DNA of 64,000 nt from Chlorokybus atmophyticus (lineage: Eukaryota; Streptophyta; Chlorokybophyceae; Chlorokybales; Chlorokybaceae): assembly GCA_009103225.1 (NCBI GenBank), contig RHPI01001020.1, forward strand, positions 53,426 through 117,425. Direction: 5' to 3'. A program made the translations under genes and the position numbers. Below are positions 49,053 to 60,915 of this stretch, piece by piece. Within the stretch, counting starts at the first letter, position 1, and each line of letters begins with the position of its first letter. The notes beneath the pieces were generated by a model. That model had not been told where the DNA came from and did no database searches. It saw nothing but the letters and a program-made list of their open reading frames with translations.

Positions 49053-50615
49053 GGTGGTGGTGGTGGTGGTGGTGGTGCTGTTGTTGGGGGTGTGCTCGGT
49101 GTTGTTATTGTTGAACAAGTTTCTTGATAATGAGAGTTGGCGCAGTGTTGATTACTTTTTCATGCAGGGTGTGGATCACGCGATGGTGATGGTGGATCTG
49201 CGCGACAAGCCTCAGGCCTTCCTGGACGCCTACGCACCCGCCCACGCCGACCCCAAGGTGACCCCCCTTATCCTCCTCCTCATCTACCATCACTACCACC
49301 ATCATCAACATCAACATTGTGTTGTGTTCGTTGGTTCGAGTGGCGCATTACATGCATGCGGGTTGCCCTGCATGTATCTCACACAAGGATATAGTAGACA
49401 ATTGCTTGCTGTTGTCCTTGTCCGTGCTCAGATGTATGCACTGCATGTAACCCGATGTCAGCGTTGATCAAATGCCAACCCAACTCCTGAAGTTCCTGAG
49501 GGTTGACGTCGGTATGCGTGCAGGCAAGGGCAAAGGTGCCGACGCTGCAGCACGGTGATGCCACGCTCATCGAATCCGCTCTTGTCGTCGAATACCTCGA
49601 CGAAGCCTTTCCCAACCAGGCACGCGCGCATGCATGTGTGCATGTGCACGTATGTGTCCATGAGTGCATGTGTGCATGTGTTCACACAACTCCTCACTGC
49701 AGGGCACCCGACTATACCCTTCCGACCCCTTATCTCGCTACCTCATCCGCCACTTTACTGAAGTCTTCACAACTGCTGTATTGAATCCAGCCTCCAGTTT
49801 AAGCGCCGCCTCCACCGATGACGAGATCATTCAACACAAGGCCGACTGGATCGACGGGCTCGGACTGCTTGATAAACATCTAAGGAAGTTTGGGAATGAG
49901 GAGGGAGGGAGTTATTTGTTGGGGGGGACGTATAGCGCGGCGGAGGTGCTCACGGCGCCATTTGTGCTGAGGTAGGTGGGGGTGGGGGGGTGGGGGGGTG
50001 CGTGTGCGTGTGGGTGGGTAGGTGTGGGTGTGCGTGCGTGCGTGCGAGGGCTCGTCCGTGCACACGCTTGCGTGCACAGATGCATGTGTGTGCACCCACC
50101 CGTCTCGAATGCGTACGTGTAGTGTGCGCGTGCATGCGCAAGAAATGTGATTCAATGCTGCTTGTGGAGTGCAGTGATCTGTTTCTGGAACATGAGCTTT
50201 GTCTCTCTTGTTGCACACACGAGTAACCACATACAGGTTTGATTTGTATCTCAGGTGGATGCTGAGGCTGCCCCTCTTCCGCGACATCCACCTTATGGAC
50301 ATCCTCGCCGAGCTAGGTACAACCAACCAACTCACCAACACAACTGTTTCACCTGCACTTGTGTCACACAAGCCAGTCTGTAAACGCAGCAACACAATGT
50401 GCATCACTAGCACCCATACACACATACCCACGTATGCATCCACGTATGCAGGTTATGATAGGTTGTCGCGGTGGGTTGAAGCGGTGGAGTCTCGCAAGTC
50501 CTCGCGGGCAACATGGACGGAAGAAGTCAAGCACGAGAACCTTGCGGTCGCGCGCTACAACTTCAAGTATGTGCCGGCTCACCTGGACGAGCAGCTCAAG
50601 GCAAAGGGATTGTAG
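48885..50615 (+). CDS. Glutathione S-transferase, cysteine type (omega/lambda-like)
   Basis: Six exons in phase: 48885-49007, 49168-49257, 49524-49619, 49703-49971, 50255-50316, 50452-50615; 267 residues. The N-terminal thioredoxin-fold half has LWNCFACPWAHRAW with the catalytic Cys at 28; a CPxA site instead of Tyr or Ser marks omega, lambda and DHAR-like classes, which reduce or deglutathionylate substrates. KVPTL (cis-Pro loop) and DATLIESALVVEYLDE (glutathione gamma-glutamyl site) follow. The C-terminal half is helical, with GGTYSAAEVLTAPFVLR as the domain-capping motif. Intron 3 starts with GC. Intron 1 holds a GTT/GGT trinucleotide array (49019-49078). The reading frame stays open upstream to 48606 but without a convincing targeting peptide, so I start at 48885; it is probably cytosolic. 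TTGTAATAAA at 50645 may be the poly(A) signal. Confidence 0.9.
49019..49078. repeat. GTT/GGT trinucleotide microsatellite in GST intron 1
   Basis: Uninterrupted GTT then GGT units within the intron. It creates spurious open frames on both strands. Confidence 0.9.
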
Positions 50616-51814
50616 TAATGTGTGCTTGTGTGTATTGGTAGGTAATTGTAATAAACTGGCAAAAGTGGGCTTCACCTTATGTGTACCATGATGACAAGTC
50701 TTTTGGATAAGATGGCCATTTCTTGCGCCTAGTGGGTTGTAATGATTTTGTTGATGCTGATGGCGATGTTGTAGTGTTGGTAGTATTGCCTTTCAATCTT
50801 GCACAACACTTGCCGCCAGGACCTTGCATGTTTAAATAGGTGTTAAGGCTGTTAAACAACCTTATGGGTGTGACATTGCTAAACTAGCCATGGATCAAGC
50901 ACATTATAATTGCTAATGCAGTGTTGAAATTGTCAATCTTGTAGGGGGGGGGGGGGCAGTTGTAGGGACTTNNNNNNNNNNNNNNNNNNNNNNNNNNNNN
51001 NNNNNNNNNNNNNNNNNNNNNNNNNNNNNNNNNNNNNNNNNNNNNNNNNNNNNNNNNNNNGGGGGGCACAAGTGATGGTTCATATAGAAATCGAGTTGTA
51101 AACATTGTGGTAATGACGATTTGCATCAAGGAGCATACACGCCGTGTCCATTTCTCGTTGTGGACCTTGATTATATGCATTAAAACAAAACAAATTGTAG
51201 CAAAATGTAATTGCAACTCCGATAATGCGTCGAATAATCGTTCTTGGAAGAGTTGGCAAGCACGCGGTTGCTGCTCCCGGCAAAAGTTCCCCAATCTATG
51301 GTTACTTTAATGGTACTTGACTGCTTGCGGATTTGCTTTATAACATTTCAAAAACACTTCATAACATGTCTTCATCTTAACATTTGTAGGAGGCATTCAG
51401 TAACAATTATGTGACACTCAGATGGTTGCCATTTTCTGTGTTGCATGCTACAATAATAACATAATTGACAAAACTCCTTTATCAAAATTCATGAGAGTCA
51501 ATGCGAATTCCACAATGAGCAAAGCACATAACGCTTCTCAATCTGAATGTGAAGATTTATCTCTGCAAAGGCATGTTAACAATTCTGAACACGCGAAATC
51601 CAATACTTTGCAATGTTTTATGCACTACATGCAAAACTTGCACAAGCGTAATTGTTGTGTGCACCGTACTTTTTATTAACGGCCGCATGCTTAAACGCAT
51701 CCCGCATCGAAATTTATGTACATTGTATAATCAGCAACATGCTACGACACTAACATTCCTTGTAATGAACACCATGTCAACTTTCCGTCTCTTTCCACAT
51801 AGCCAGCAGATTCA
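50616..51814. other. Intergenic DNA with assembly gap
   Basis: AT-rich, no gene recognised. The gap at 50972-51060 is preceded by a 13-base G run (50944-50956) and followed by six G. Confidence 0.5.
50972..51060. other. Assembly gap (89 N)
   Basis: Run of N, with G runs on both sides. Confidence 0.99.
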
Positions 51815-51818
51815 TGAG
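51815..51818. repeat. Left 4-bp target duplication of the 11-kb element
   Basis: TGAG, repeated at 62792-62795 directly after the right end. Confidence 0.7.
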
Positions 51819-51854
51819 CAGTCGGGACGCTAATGGGAAGATGCTTATGCCGGC
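51819..51854 (+). repeat. Left terminal inverted repeat
   Basis: Begins CAGTCGGGACGCTAATGGG and ends GCTTATGCCGGC. Confidence 0.82.
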
Positions 51855-52220
51855 TGTCTGAGATTGACCAGACGGACGGTTGCAATGCAGTCTGGCGACG
51901 TCGATTTGGGGCACCCAAGTGTGAACGCAACTGATCGACAGCGTGGTTCTCGATGAGATCAGGGCACACGGTCGGCGCTGTTTTGGCCGGGACTGCCGTC
52001 TTGAACGGCTGTCAATCAGCTCCGACCGTTGTGGACATATGTCTGTTGGCGTGTTTAGTCGTAGCAAACAGCCGTTTTGTTGGCCCTGTTGTATCGATGG
52101 GATGTGTGGCTTGCTGTTGTATCAGCGCTGCACCGCATCGTGATATCGGTGTGGGTCAACGGTGGGCGATTCAAATGCTGGTAGAGTTGGCGGCGAGCAT
52201 TCAGTGTGGTCTGTGTGCTG

Positions 52221-55200
52221 ATGTCGGCGGCGGCAATGGCGGAGGAACAGGACGTTGCTGCGCTTGTCGAGCAGCAGCGGCTGCGTCTGGAAGAGTATGA
52301 AGCTGCACGCAAGGAACGCTGTGAAAGCCAGCGTGAGTATGCTAAGCGCCGTCGGGAGGAAGACAAGTATGTGGTCAGCCAGCTTAGGGAGGACTTGGGG
52401 TTGAAGAAGTCCAGGATGAATGCCACCGGTGTTTTCCTGCATGCACTGATTTCCGGCCGCACGTGGAGCTGGGTCGGAGACAGTCTCGTCATGAAACCCA
52501 AGGAGGGGGTGAGTGGTGCGCACGTGCTGCACCTGCGCGCGAGCTGGGTGCTTGTTTTGTGCATGTCTGTTGTGTGGGGCTGACAAGATGTTGTGACGTG
52601 ACCAGGATGTATTGCGTTTACCGGGGATTGCCCAAGGCGGCATGCCAGAGCAGGTGATATCGATGGTTGATGTGGTTGTTGGAGGTTGTCGCTGCCATGC
52701 TGGTGTGTTCTGTGTGTTCATGCGGATTCTGACATGCTCTGTGTGGCAGAACAATGGTGTAGACTTGGGCTCCTCAGATTCCGAGGATGAAGACCAGGAG
52801 AACATCCCACCTATGTCGTCGCAGCTACAGAAGCGGCAGAAACAGCATCATGCAGTGGGTCAGCAGCAGGTGCCGCCTGCAGCTGCACTCCAACAGCAAC
52901 CAAATGGAAAATGTGACCGCAACGGCAATCGTGTCCATATGGGGCCTAATTTGTCGAGACTCAATGGCAGCGCAAGAGTTATTCCGAGAACGCCTAAGAC
53001 TCCTGGTGCTCAGGCTCAAGGTGGGCGCATGCAGTAGCGAGAAAGGGTTAGTCGACGCCAGGGACTGGTCGCTAGTCCCAGCGGTATTGCTATGACCGTG
53101 GTATTTCGTGGTTGATACCCACGTGTGTATATATATGTGAACATGTGCTGCTTCTTTGGATGTTGGTTTTGATTGGGGTTATGTTGTGTGTGCAGAACCT
53201 GCTCGGACTGCGAGTGTTGATGCTGCGTCTGTGAATGCTGGTGGTACTTGTAGACAGACCCGCATATTCAGCCAAGTCGAGGTACATGACTTGTCGAGTG
53301 TGCACTGTTGTCTGGGTGTGGTGTTTGTATGCAGCAGTGCATGTGCAAATTGTGTAGAGTACTGGGTATGCTGCTTGGCGAGTGCCTGCAGATGCATTTG
53401 GTGTGCCTGCTGTTGATTGAGGGCACAGTATCTGACATTGTATAAGTTGATGGACTTCTTGCTGAGGGCATCAAGTTGCAACAGGTACGATCTCAGCACT
53501 CAACACATTTCAAGTGTCCGTCTATCATGCAGTTCTTGAGGCTGGAAGTTGAGCGCTTGAAGCAAGAACTGGAGGTCTGCTGTGCTGAACGTCAACAATT
53601 GAGGACAGAACTGGCTGACAGTCAAGCTACGCTAGGAGGTCAGCATAAGAATGTCGATGATGATACTTGTGCCCAAATGGAGCGGGCACAGCAGGAGGCC
53701 GCTCGATGGCAGTCCAAATGGCAGGTGGGCCGGTATGCGCCTGTGGGGCGAGTGCATTCTGTTTAAAATTGAATGGCATATACAGAGTGTCTAACTTCGC
53801 CCATGCAGCGTTGTTCACTGTGGACCTTGAGGGTGGTCGTCCAGTCGGAATGACATGCACATGTTCTTGCAGGAAGTGCGCGAGCAGCTGCGGCAACAGG
53901 AGACACTGAATGAGAACAAGCGTGAGGAAGCTGCACAGACTGTGGAGGAAGTGCAGGAAGAGTTGGATAGCATGGTGCATCAGTTGCAGGTGATGTTGTG
54001 CGGGTTACCTGAACCATTGGACATGGATGAGGTCTGGCGAAGGCGACTGTTGACGCTTGGTATTGTGCAGTTGTTGGAGACGAGGGTGCATCAGGAGGGC
54101 GAGGCCTGCAGCAACGAGAGGCGGCGGCGACTCATTGCAGAGCAGGACCGCGATGGATTTCGTTCCCGACTGGCCGAGCTGGAGGACGTGATCGCTGGAC
54201 TGCGTGACACGTTGCGGACCACCCCCATAACTCAAGCATCGCAGCATGATGCGGTAGTGGCAGAGGAGGTGCGCATGCTTTATGAAGATGGCGTGCGTGC
54301 TGTCGCCGAAGAGGAGGTGGTGGAAGCCTTGGATCTTGCAGTCAAGGATGTTGCTGCGCAACTGTTGCAACGTGATGCGGTAGTGCTCTTGACGGCTGTG
54401 GCTGCACAGTATGGTATCAAGCAAGCAAGGGTGTTGTTGAGAGCGGTGCAAGCAAAAATACCAGGCGCGTATCTCCACGTCACAGGTGCAAGGCAGCAAG
54501 GCACCTTGCTCATTGCTGCATGGGCTGATCCCTTCGCTTGCCTTCTGCGGTATGCCATGAGGGTGACCGATGTGCCTGCCTCAACGCATCATAAGCGGAG
54601 TGTTCCAGCAGCAGTCGATGTTGATGAAGTTCCTGCTGATGTGCTGCGCCTGCTCAGTCAACTCATGGATAGAGAGAGGCAAAGGCTGGTGGAGCGCAAC
54701 AAAGTGGATCATGACCTGCGCTTTGTGGACTGGCAAGCAGAGTGGGATGCTTCGGGTGAACAGATTCGCAAGGTCTTTGGTGCGCTGACGGGCTTTACAG
54801 TGCTGGAGAAGCTGAAGACTCCCGGGCCACGGCAAGAGCACCTGACGACTGTGTCACGGAATAAGACCCTGTTTCTGATGCATTCTGTTATTTATGCAAG
54901 GAGTAAGTGGGCATTCTCGCCACTGCATATGGCTATCACAGATGCTGTGGACACAAAAACGACCGGCAACAAGCTAATCAAGACCTTGAACCGGATTGGG
55001 GTCACCGTCAGCAGGAGCCATCTGGATCGGCACATACACCGGCGAGCTGTGCACAATTTGAACTCAGTAGCACGTCTGCAGCCAAAGCCAGGGATGCATG
55101 TGCTCGCATCAATTGACAACATGGACGTCAGAGCGGGACACCAGGCGAGATACAAAGGCCGGGCAACTGGAGACATCCATGCAACCTCTACTCAACTTAC

Positions 55201-58200
55201 CTCTACTGCTGGACGGGAATCTACCGGACCTTTGGAGCTCAATGTGAGTGCTTGCAATCTGGTTGCCAAAGTGCTTGCAAGCTGTTACAACTGCTGGTGA
55301 GCACTAAGTACTGACCGACGTTCGCTATGCTCGGTGCAGCTCACGCGCTGTCGCACGCTGCAAGAGGCGATGATGCCTGCGCCTGCGGAAGAGTCCATGC
55401 CGCCACCACCTACAAGACCGCATCAGACACCTACGGTGCGTAGCGCACCCATCCTCACGCTGCAGCCTGAGGAGAGATCAGCCCTGGAGACATTCAGGGC
55501 TACAATCCACAACACAGTAGTCTTTCGATTGCGCAAGGACAACCAAGATGGGTTACTTAATCTGAAGGATGACTGGGCCAGCTATCTCTGGAGTGCAACA
55601 TCTGTGCCAGACCCGGTGGTGAACGACGTTGAGTACTTGCCTGTTCTACCTTTCTGTCCAGATAAGATCGACAACCTCAAGATAGCACTTCTGCATCTGC
55701 GAGCCAAAGTCGTCCTCAGTGACCCAGAAACCAAGATCTGCATCACTGGAGACCAGAAAACATTTGCTCTAATGGTGGCTCTGAAGAAGGCAGAGCCTGG
55801 ATACTGGGAGTGGTTTGTGCCAATACCCGGTGACTTTCATGTGCTAATGAATATGCAACCGGTGTTGATAAAGATCTATTTGGATGCGGGGTGAGATGCA
55901 CTGGCACCAGAGGCAGGGTATTCAGCCACAACTGCACGAAACCACTTGGCGGACGGCTCCCATTGGAAGCGCATCAACAGCTTCCTGTGCAAAGGCTGGG
56001 AGACATTGTATCGCCGCATGTATGACCTGTGGTGGACTGACGCAGATGTGGACACTAAGGCAATATGTGAAGAGGACTTGAATCAACATGGTATCCATGC
56101 TACCAAGTCCAGGGGCTTCTTCGCGCGCTGGGCTGTAGAGCAGGCAATGCAAGATGATACATGGCAGCTGTGGTGGAACTTTGTTGACAGGGACATGCTG
56201 CATTACCTAGGCCTTTTTTGCGCTGTTCGCCAGAAGATCTGGCACCTTAGGGTGGCCAGTTGGAAGGGTCTCAGTCCGCTGCCATTCGCTTGGGACCGCT
56301 TCCATTACCAACGCCTCATGACTATCCACCTGGCAGACCTGCAGGTCATCCCTGCATCCCTGCTGGACATGCTGAAAGCAGGTGGCTTTGCGTTGAGTTT
56401 GACGGGCGCTCCAGGTCGTCACGTGGCTCTGGACGAGGCTCATGAGTACCTGGTGAACAGGGACATGAAGATGGGTCTTTGCAAGCCAACCAATGAACAA
56501 TTACGGCAGAGATCACAGTAACTTGGCGAACGGAGCCAATCTCAAAAGCAGCTGGGGCGTCAACTCCTGCTGGAGATTACCCCTGCCATGAGCGACATGG
56601 ACGCTGATGCAGACGATGACCACGACAGAGTCATGCGCACACTTGCAGTCGATGCATCCCGCTGCGGCAGTGATCTGAGGCATATGGCTGAGCTACTCGA
56701 CAGCACAGACGCTCTAGCCAGACCTCCCAAGCATCAGTTGACACATCTAACTACTGGGTTACCGGCAACTCCTGCTGCAGCCGCAGACCTAGCAAGGCAG
56801 TACACTGTTGGTGTGGAGGCTATGAGCAGTTTCGTGCATGTGGAGATATGCAGAGAGGCACCCACCTGCAAGGTGACGCGCAGATTCAACCTCCACACAA
56901 TGGCCACAGTAGAGAAACGAGCCACCAAACAGTCAACTATGCTCAAGCAGTATCGACAGGAAATGTTGGTGGCTAAGAGACTCGCATCCAATGGTGCAGA
57001 CAGCCAGACAGTCACTGCACGATACTGTGAACATCCCTGGGCGCTGTTTGATGAGTTGACAGGAAAGATGAGGTCTGGTGATAAGGCCAAGTTCCTGTCG
57101 GAGGTAGCCGCCCACGATGCCCCCTGCTGGTCAACGAATGCACCTGCTGGCGTGGAGTGCATTATCCTGGAAGGCATGTTCCTCATCAACCAAGAGTGCC
57201 ATCTAGGACAGGGCACCATCAGAGACCACATCGCGCACCTCATGCGTGCATGTGTGCTCAGTAGGCTGGCCAATCCGAGTGTGCGCAGCGTGCATATTGT
57301 TTTCGACACACCTAGATGGCAAACTGGCGTGAAGTCTTCGCTGCAGCGCGCACGTGACGGCGCAGATGCAGCTTCGGGCAGGAATCTCACACTTGATACA
57401 GAGCTGCCCAAGTCCTGGCGTGATTTGCTGAAGGATAGAAGTTTGAAACGGGCTCTGTGCGAGCTCATCACAGCACATCTGCCTGCGATGGTGGAGTCTT
57501 ACCTAAGGCTGGATCAGGAGCTGGTGATCGCTGGTGGCTCTGACTGTCCAGACGTGGGTGACCTAGCAAGGGTGGTTGCGCGCAGCAGGAGCAATGAGGT
57601 GTCGCTCACGTATGTGGAGGATTACATGTGCAACCACGGTGAAGCAGACTCCAGGGTGTGGGTGCATGCACACAGAGCCCCATACAACAACATCATGGTC
57701 TTCTCACCGGACACTGATGTCACGATGATAGGGATGGCCATCACCGAAAGCTGGGATCAGCCATTCAAGGATGTGACCGTTCAGGTGGCTCAGAATTCGC
57801 GTGTGGCAACACGCCCGCCATTCATTCTCCCTGAGTCGTCTAGCTGAGCATGTGAGTAGCATGCATCAGTTGCACAGCATCACCGATCGATGACGTGGTT
57901 GGCTGCTCCTGCTAGTCTATGCGGCGACGGGCTGCGATACTTCATTTATAGGTGGAATCTCCAAGCAGTTTATATGGCGTACTGTGCTGGCACAGCATGC
58001 AGACTTCATCACGTCCGGTGTGACTGCAGAGGACCACGACATGTGCTTCTTTGTGCTGAGGTTGATCGGATGCTCCTACTTCGAGAAGTACAGGTCCTCA
58101 TTCGACAGCGGTACCCCTGCTTCATTGTACTTCTCACTGCATGGGCCTGAAGCAACCACCAACGACAAGGGTTATCTGTCAGACTGGCTGGAGGCAATAC

Positions 58201-58715
58201 ACAAGACAGCATGGAAGAAAACTGCAACTCCACGTGACACTATCCCCACTGTGGATGCCCTGTGGCTACATGCACTGAGATCGGTATATGCCTGCAACAT
58301 GTGGTTGCAGAGCTGTGAATCAGACATGCGTCTGCCAGAGTTGGCGGACTATGGCTTTCAACAAGTGGATGGCGTTTGGTGGCCAGTTCAAGACCTGCCA
58401 GAAAATATGGAGGCTGCTATTGCCAGACGCAATGTACTCATGCATGGATGCAAGTGCAAGGGGCGCTGCAACAATCTACGATGCAGCTGCAAGAAAGCAG
58501 GCCAGACTTGCACAGACACTTGCCAATGTATTGGTTGCGAAAATATCCATATTCAGGATAGCAGCAATAACTCCAGCGCCGCCGCCCAGCCTCCATGCAG
58601 TACACATCAACCACCACCATCCAATGTTAACTCTGGAGTCGACATACCTGATGATGTCTATGATGCCGACAGCGATGTGGAGGATTTGACCGACATGGAC
58701 GTGGACGACATCTAG
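52221..58715 (+). pseudogene. Academ-like transposase: coiled coil, PIN/XPG-like nuclease and C-terminal nine-Cys domain; broken
   Basis: Proposed exons 52221-52508, 52606-52653, 52750-53020, 53196-53281, 53467-53484 (18-base microexon), 53533-53724, 53873-55243, 55340-58715, roughly 1,880 codons. The N-terminus is helical and charged (RLRLEEYEAARKERCESQRE). Coils follow (FLRLEVERLKQELEVC). A nuclease-like region runs from about 57140: VECIILEGMFL, HIVFDTPRWQTG, CNHGEADSRVWVHA and FSPDTDVTMIG, spaced like the acidic residues of PIN/XPG nucleases. Then VYAATGCDTSFIGGISK and finally a Cys-rich domain at 58442-58540 (CKCKGRC, CSC, CQCIGC). The same block order is known in multicopy hypothetical proteins of animals. 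Breaks: TGA at 55892, TAA at 56519, a one-base frameshift near 57800-57830, TGA at 57891; the frame is otherwise open. It would cut and move the element. Confidence 0.76.
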
Positions 58716-58762
58716 CCAGCCATTGGGTGACTTGCCAGATGCCATGCCGTTGACCGTCGCCA

Positions 58763-58777
58763 CCCCCCCCCGCTGCC

Positions 58778-58811
<34 letters not shown>

Positions 58812-58812
58812 C
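58763..58812. repeat. CCG trinucleotide repeat between element genes
   Basis: Nine or more C then CCG/CTG units in the short spacer between the transposase stop and the next open frame. Confidence 0.85.
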
Positions 58813-58872
58813 TCCCACATCCACTACTTCGACTTACTACACTTCACGTGAACTCTGCCCACTCACTACAGC

Positions 58873-59451
58873 ATGCACCCGATTATTAGGTCATTGTGTG
58901 CAAACTTAGGGTGCGGGGCGACGTATCCCAAACGCATGTCCTGCATGTCCTCCATGTCGATGCTGGCCAAAATCGGTCGCAAAGCCTCGCTGGTGTGCTC
59001 AGTGTGCAATGCTTACGTGGTGACCAACGGTCAGCGTGCTCGACTCTATCGCCACCAAGAACAATGCAGGGAGTACCAGAGTCTCCATGGGTACACCGCA
59101 TCTTGCTGGCACCACCATGCTGCCGGTATGCACATCATTGATTGCAAAGGCCGCCACAAGTGCACAGCTCCGGAATTCTACCACAGGCAGTGCTTTTGCA
59201 ACCAGTGTGAGCACTCGACTTTCGAGTGGCACGGTGCCCCCTTGCGATACATGCCTTATATACGACCCGGCACTGTAACTCCAGGCCAGATCGTTTCCCT
59301 CACAGCAGTAAGCTGCGACGTCATGCCGGCACAATCACGCAGTGTGCTCACGCACAGTGCCCACTTCGTCCTACATGATGGCATATTTTGCGCAGAGTTA
59401 ACGCCCACGATGCGGCCGTGGAGACATGCAGCAGAATGCTCTCCCGGATGA
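58873..59451 (+). CDS. Cys/His-rich open frame in the 11-kb element
   Basis: 192 residues from an ATG 157 bases after the transposase stop. It has a possible C2HC finger (CSVC ... RHQEQC) and more Cys/His pairs (CKGRHKC, YHRQCFCNQC), which could bind zinc. It may be a separate protein or the N-terminal part of the Tudor-methyltransferase gene, though I could not find a junction that joins them in phase. Other frames are open across part of it, so the coding claim is uncertain. I do not recognise a family. Confidence 0.35.
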   Translation: MHPIIRSLCANLGCGATYPKRMSCMSSMSMLAKIGRKASLVCSVCNAYVVTNGQRARLYRHQEQCREYQSLHGYTASCWHHHAAGMHIIDCKGRHKCTAPEFYHRQCFCNQCEHSTFEWHGAPLRYMPYIRPGTVTPGQIVSLTAVSCDVMPAQSRSVLTHSAHFVLHDGIFCAELTPTMRPWRHAAECSPG

Positions 59452-59619
59452 CGCTGTGCCCGAACGACAGGTGGCAATACCTGCCGCAGGGTGAGAGCGG
59501 GAAGTGCAACATCTAATGCAGCATTTCTCTCTGCAGCAGTGGAGGTATATGCTTGACGTCATCGCTCACGTGCACGATCATGCACGTGTGCTTAGTGTCG
59601 CAGTCGCGCGTTCAAGCGC

Positions 59620-60915
59620 ATGCGCATGCACTTGCAGTCAGTGCACGCGTTGCACGAGGCTGAGCAATTCCACATGATATTGCAGGGTACAACTTCATCC
59701 TCAAGCAACATCAGCGATGTGCGCCAGAGATGCCTGCGTGGTGGGCACTCTTTGATAGGGCTGGATGTGCAGGTATACTGGCCAGTTGATAAAGCATGGT
59801 ATCAGGGCTTCATATACGCCCATAACAGCCGACAAGGTACTGATAACTACTACATAGGCAGTATGCTTTCAGTGCCATCTTGCAACTGACCACCATGCAC
59901 GTGCCTGTGTGCTCACGTTGCAGGTAGGCACAGTGTGCGCTTCCGGGATGGTGATGTCCAGCACATGGTCATAGACAAACACAACATCGTGGTGTCTGTT
60001 GTGGTGGACGGCGCACCCCACTGCATGCGAATTGGCGGATGCCGTTTGCCAACCAACCGCAAGGCACCACCACCAGTCATGATATTACCTTTGCACAGCC
60101 AGTCGACACCCTTGCTTGTGACACACAGCGCCCTTTCTTTGGACGGAGTGCCTCACAGACCCAAGTTGTTGGACCTGTGCTGCGGTGGGGGTGGAGCCAG
60201 CATGGGTTTGTATCGGGCCGGGTTTGACGTGACTGGCTGCGATATCCACCCACAGCCAGACTACCCTTTCACATTCATCCAAGGCGATGCTATGCAAGTA
60301 GACCTCCATCCTTATGATGTGATCTGGGCCAGTCCGCCTTGCCAAGCATTTTCCCGATGCATACCTGATTCGCAACGTCGCCAACACTCGAGCACGTGGC
60401 ATCACAGCACACTCCTCCTGGGCCTGCGCGCACGCCTGTAAGAGAGCGGTAAACCTTTTGTGATCGAGAACATCCTTGATGCATCTCAGCACATGCAGCC
60501 CAACATGGTGTTGTGTGGCACCATGTTTGGTCTTGCCACCTTCAGGCACAGAGTCTTCGAGACGAACCCTGTGGTCAGTGTCGACTTGGTGTGTGACCAC
60601 AACTCCAAGCGCCTTGGTGTGCTGTCTGGACATCGCACTGAAGCATGCCACATGCGCATGCCGTTGGGCACCCGACAGATGTACCCCGTTTACGGACAGG
60701 CAGCATCCCGTGGCACCATGGCAGGGTGGAGCTTAGCTATGGGCATTCATTGGATATCAGCAGAGTCTACATTAGTAGAGTGCATCCCCCCTGCCTACTC
60801 TGAATATGTAGGCAGGCAGATGTTGGCAGCTCTTGGATACGTACTGCGCAGCTCGCCTCTGTCGTGGGCACAGGAAACTGTTGGGGGATGCAACAACACT
60901 TTGAATAGCAATTGA
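59620..60915 (+). pseudogene. C5-cytosine DNA methyltransferase with N-terminal Tudor-like domain; one internal stop
   Basis: Exon 59620(or earlier)-59836 joins 59924-60915 in phase. The Tudor/agenet-like part spans the junction (GLDVQVYWPVDKAWYQGFIY, then RHSVRFRDGDVQHM). The methyltransferase has motif I (LLDLCCGGGGASMGLYRAGF), motif IV with the catalytic Cys (ASPPCQAFS), motif VI (FVIENI) and motif VIII (FRHRVFET), a short target-recognition part and a C-terminal helix (EYVGRQMLAALGYVL). The compact layout and motif I wording resemble phage and bacterial enzymes. It would put a methyl group on cytosine in DNA. A TAA at 60439 interrupts the frame between motifs IV and VI, where Gln would fit; everything else is open. 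The true 5' end is unresolved and may lie near 59594. Confidence 0.83.

Noticed and set aside
52206-52583. A standalone small coiled-coil gene
   Set aside because: The frame ends at a good donor (GTGAGT at 52509) and continues in phase through the next exons, so it is the transposase N-terminus.
57850-57951. An intron between the nuclease region and the C-terminal part of the transposase
   Set aside because: A GTGAGT donor is present at 57852, but reading straight through gives a continuous conserved block (LSRLAEH ... YAATGCDTSFIGG) after a one-base shift, so a frameshift and a stop explain it better.
28382-60915. Reassigned stop codons (TAA/TAG as Gln)
   Set aside because: Stops at Gln-like sites suggested it, but the cellular genes end naturally at TAA (phosphodiesterase, FHA-RING, cysteine-rich protein), TAG (SMN, GST) and TGA (bZIP, Nup93), so the code is standard.
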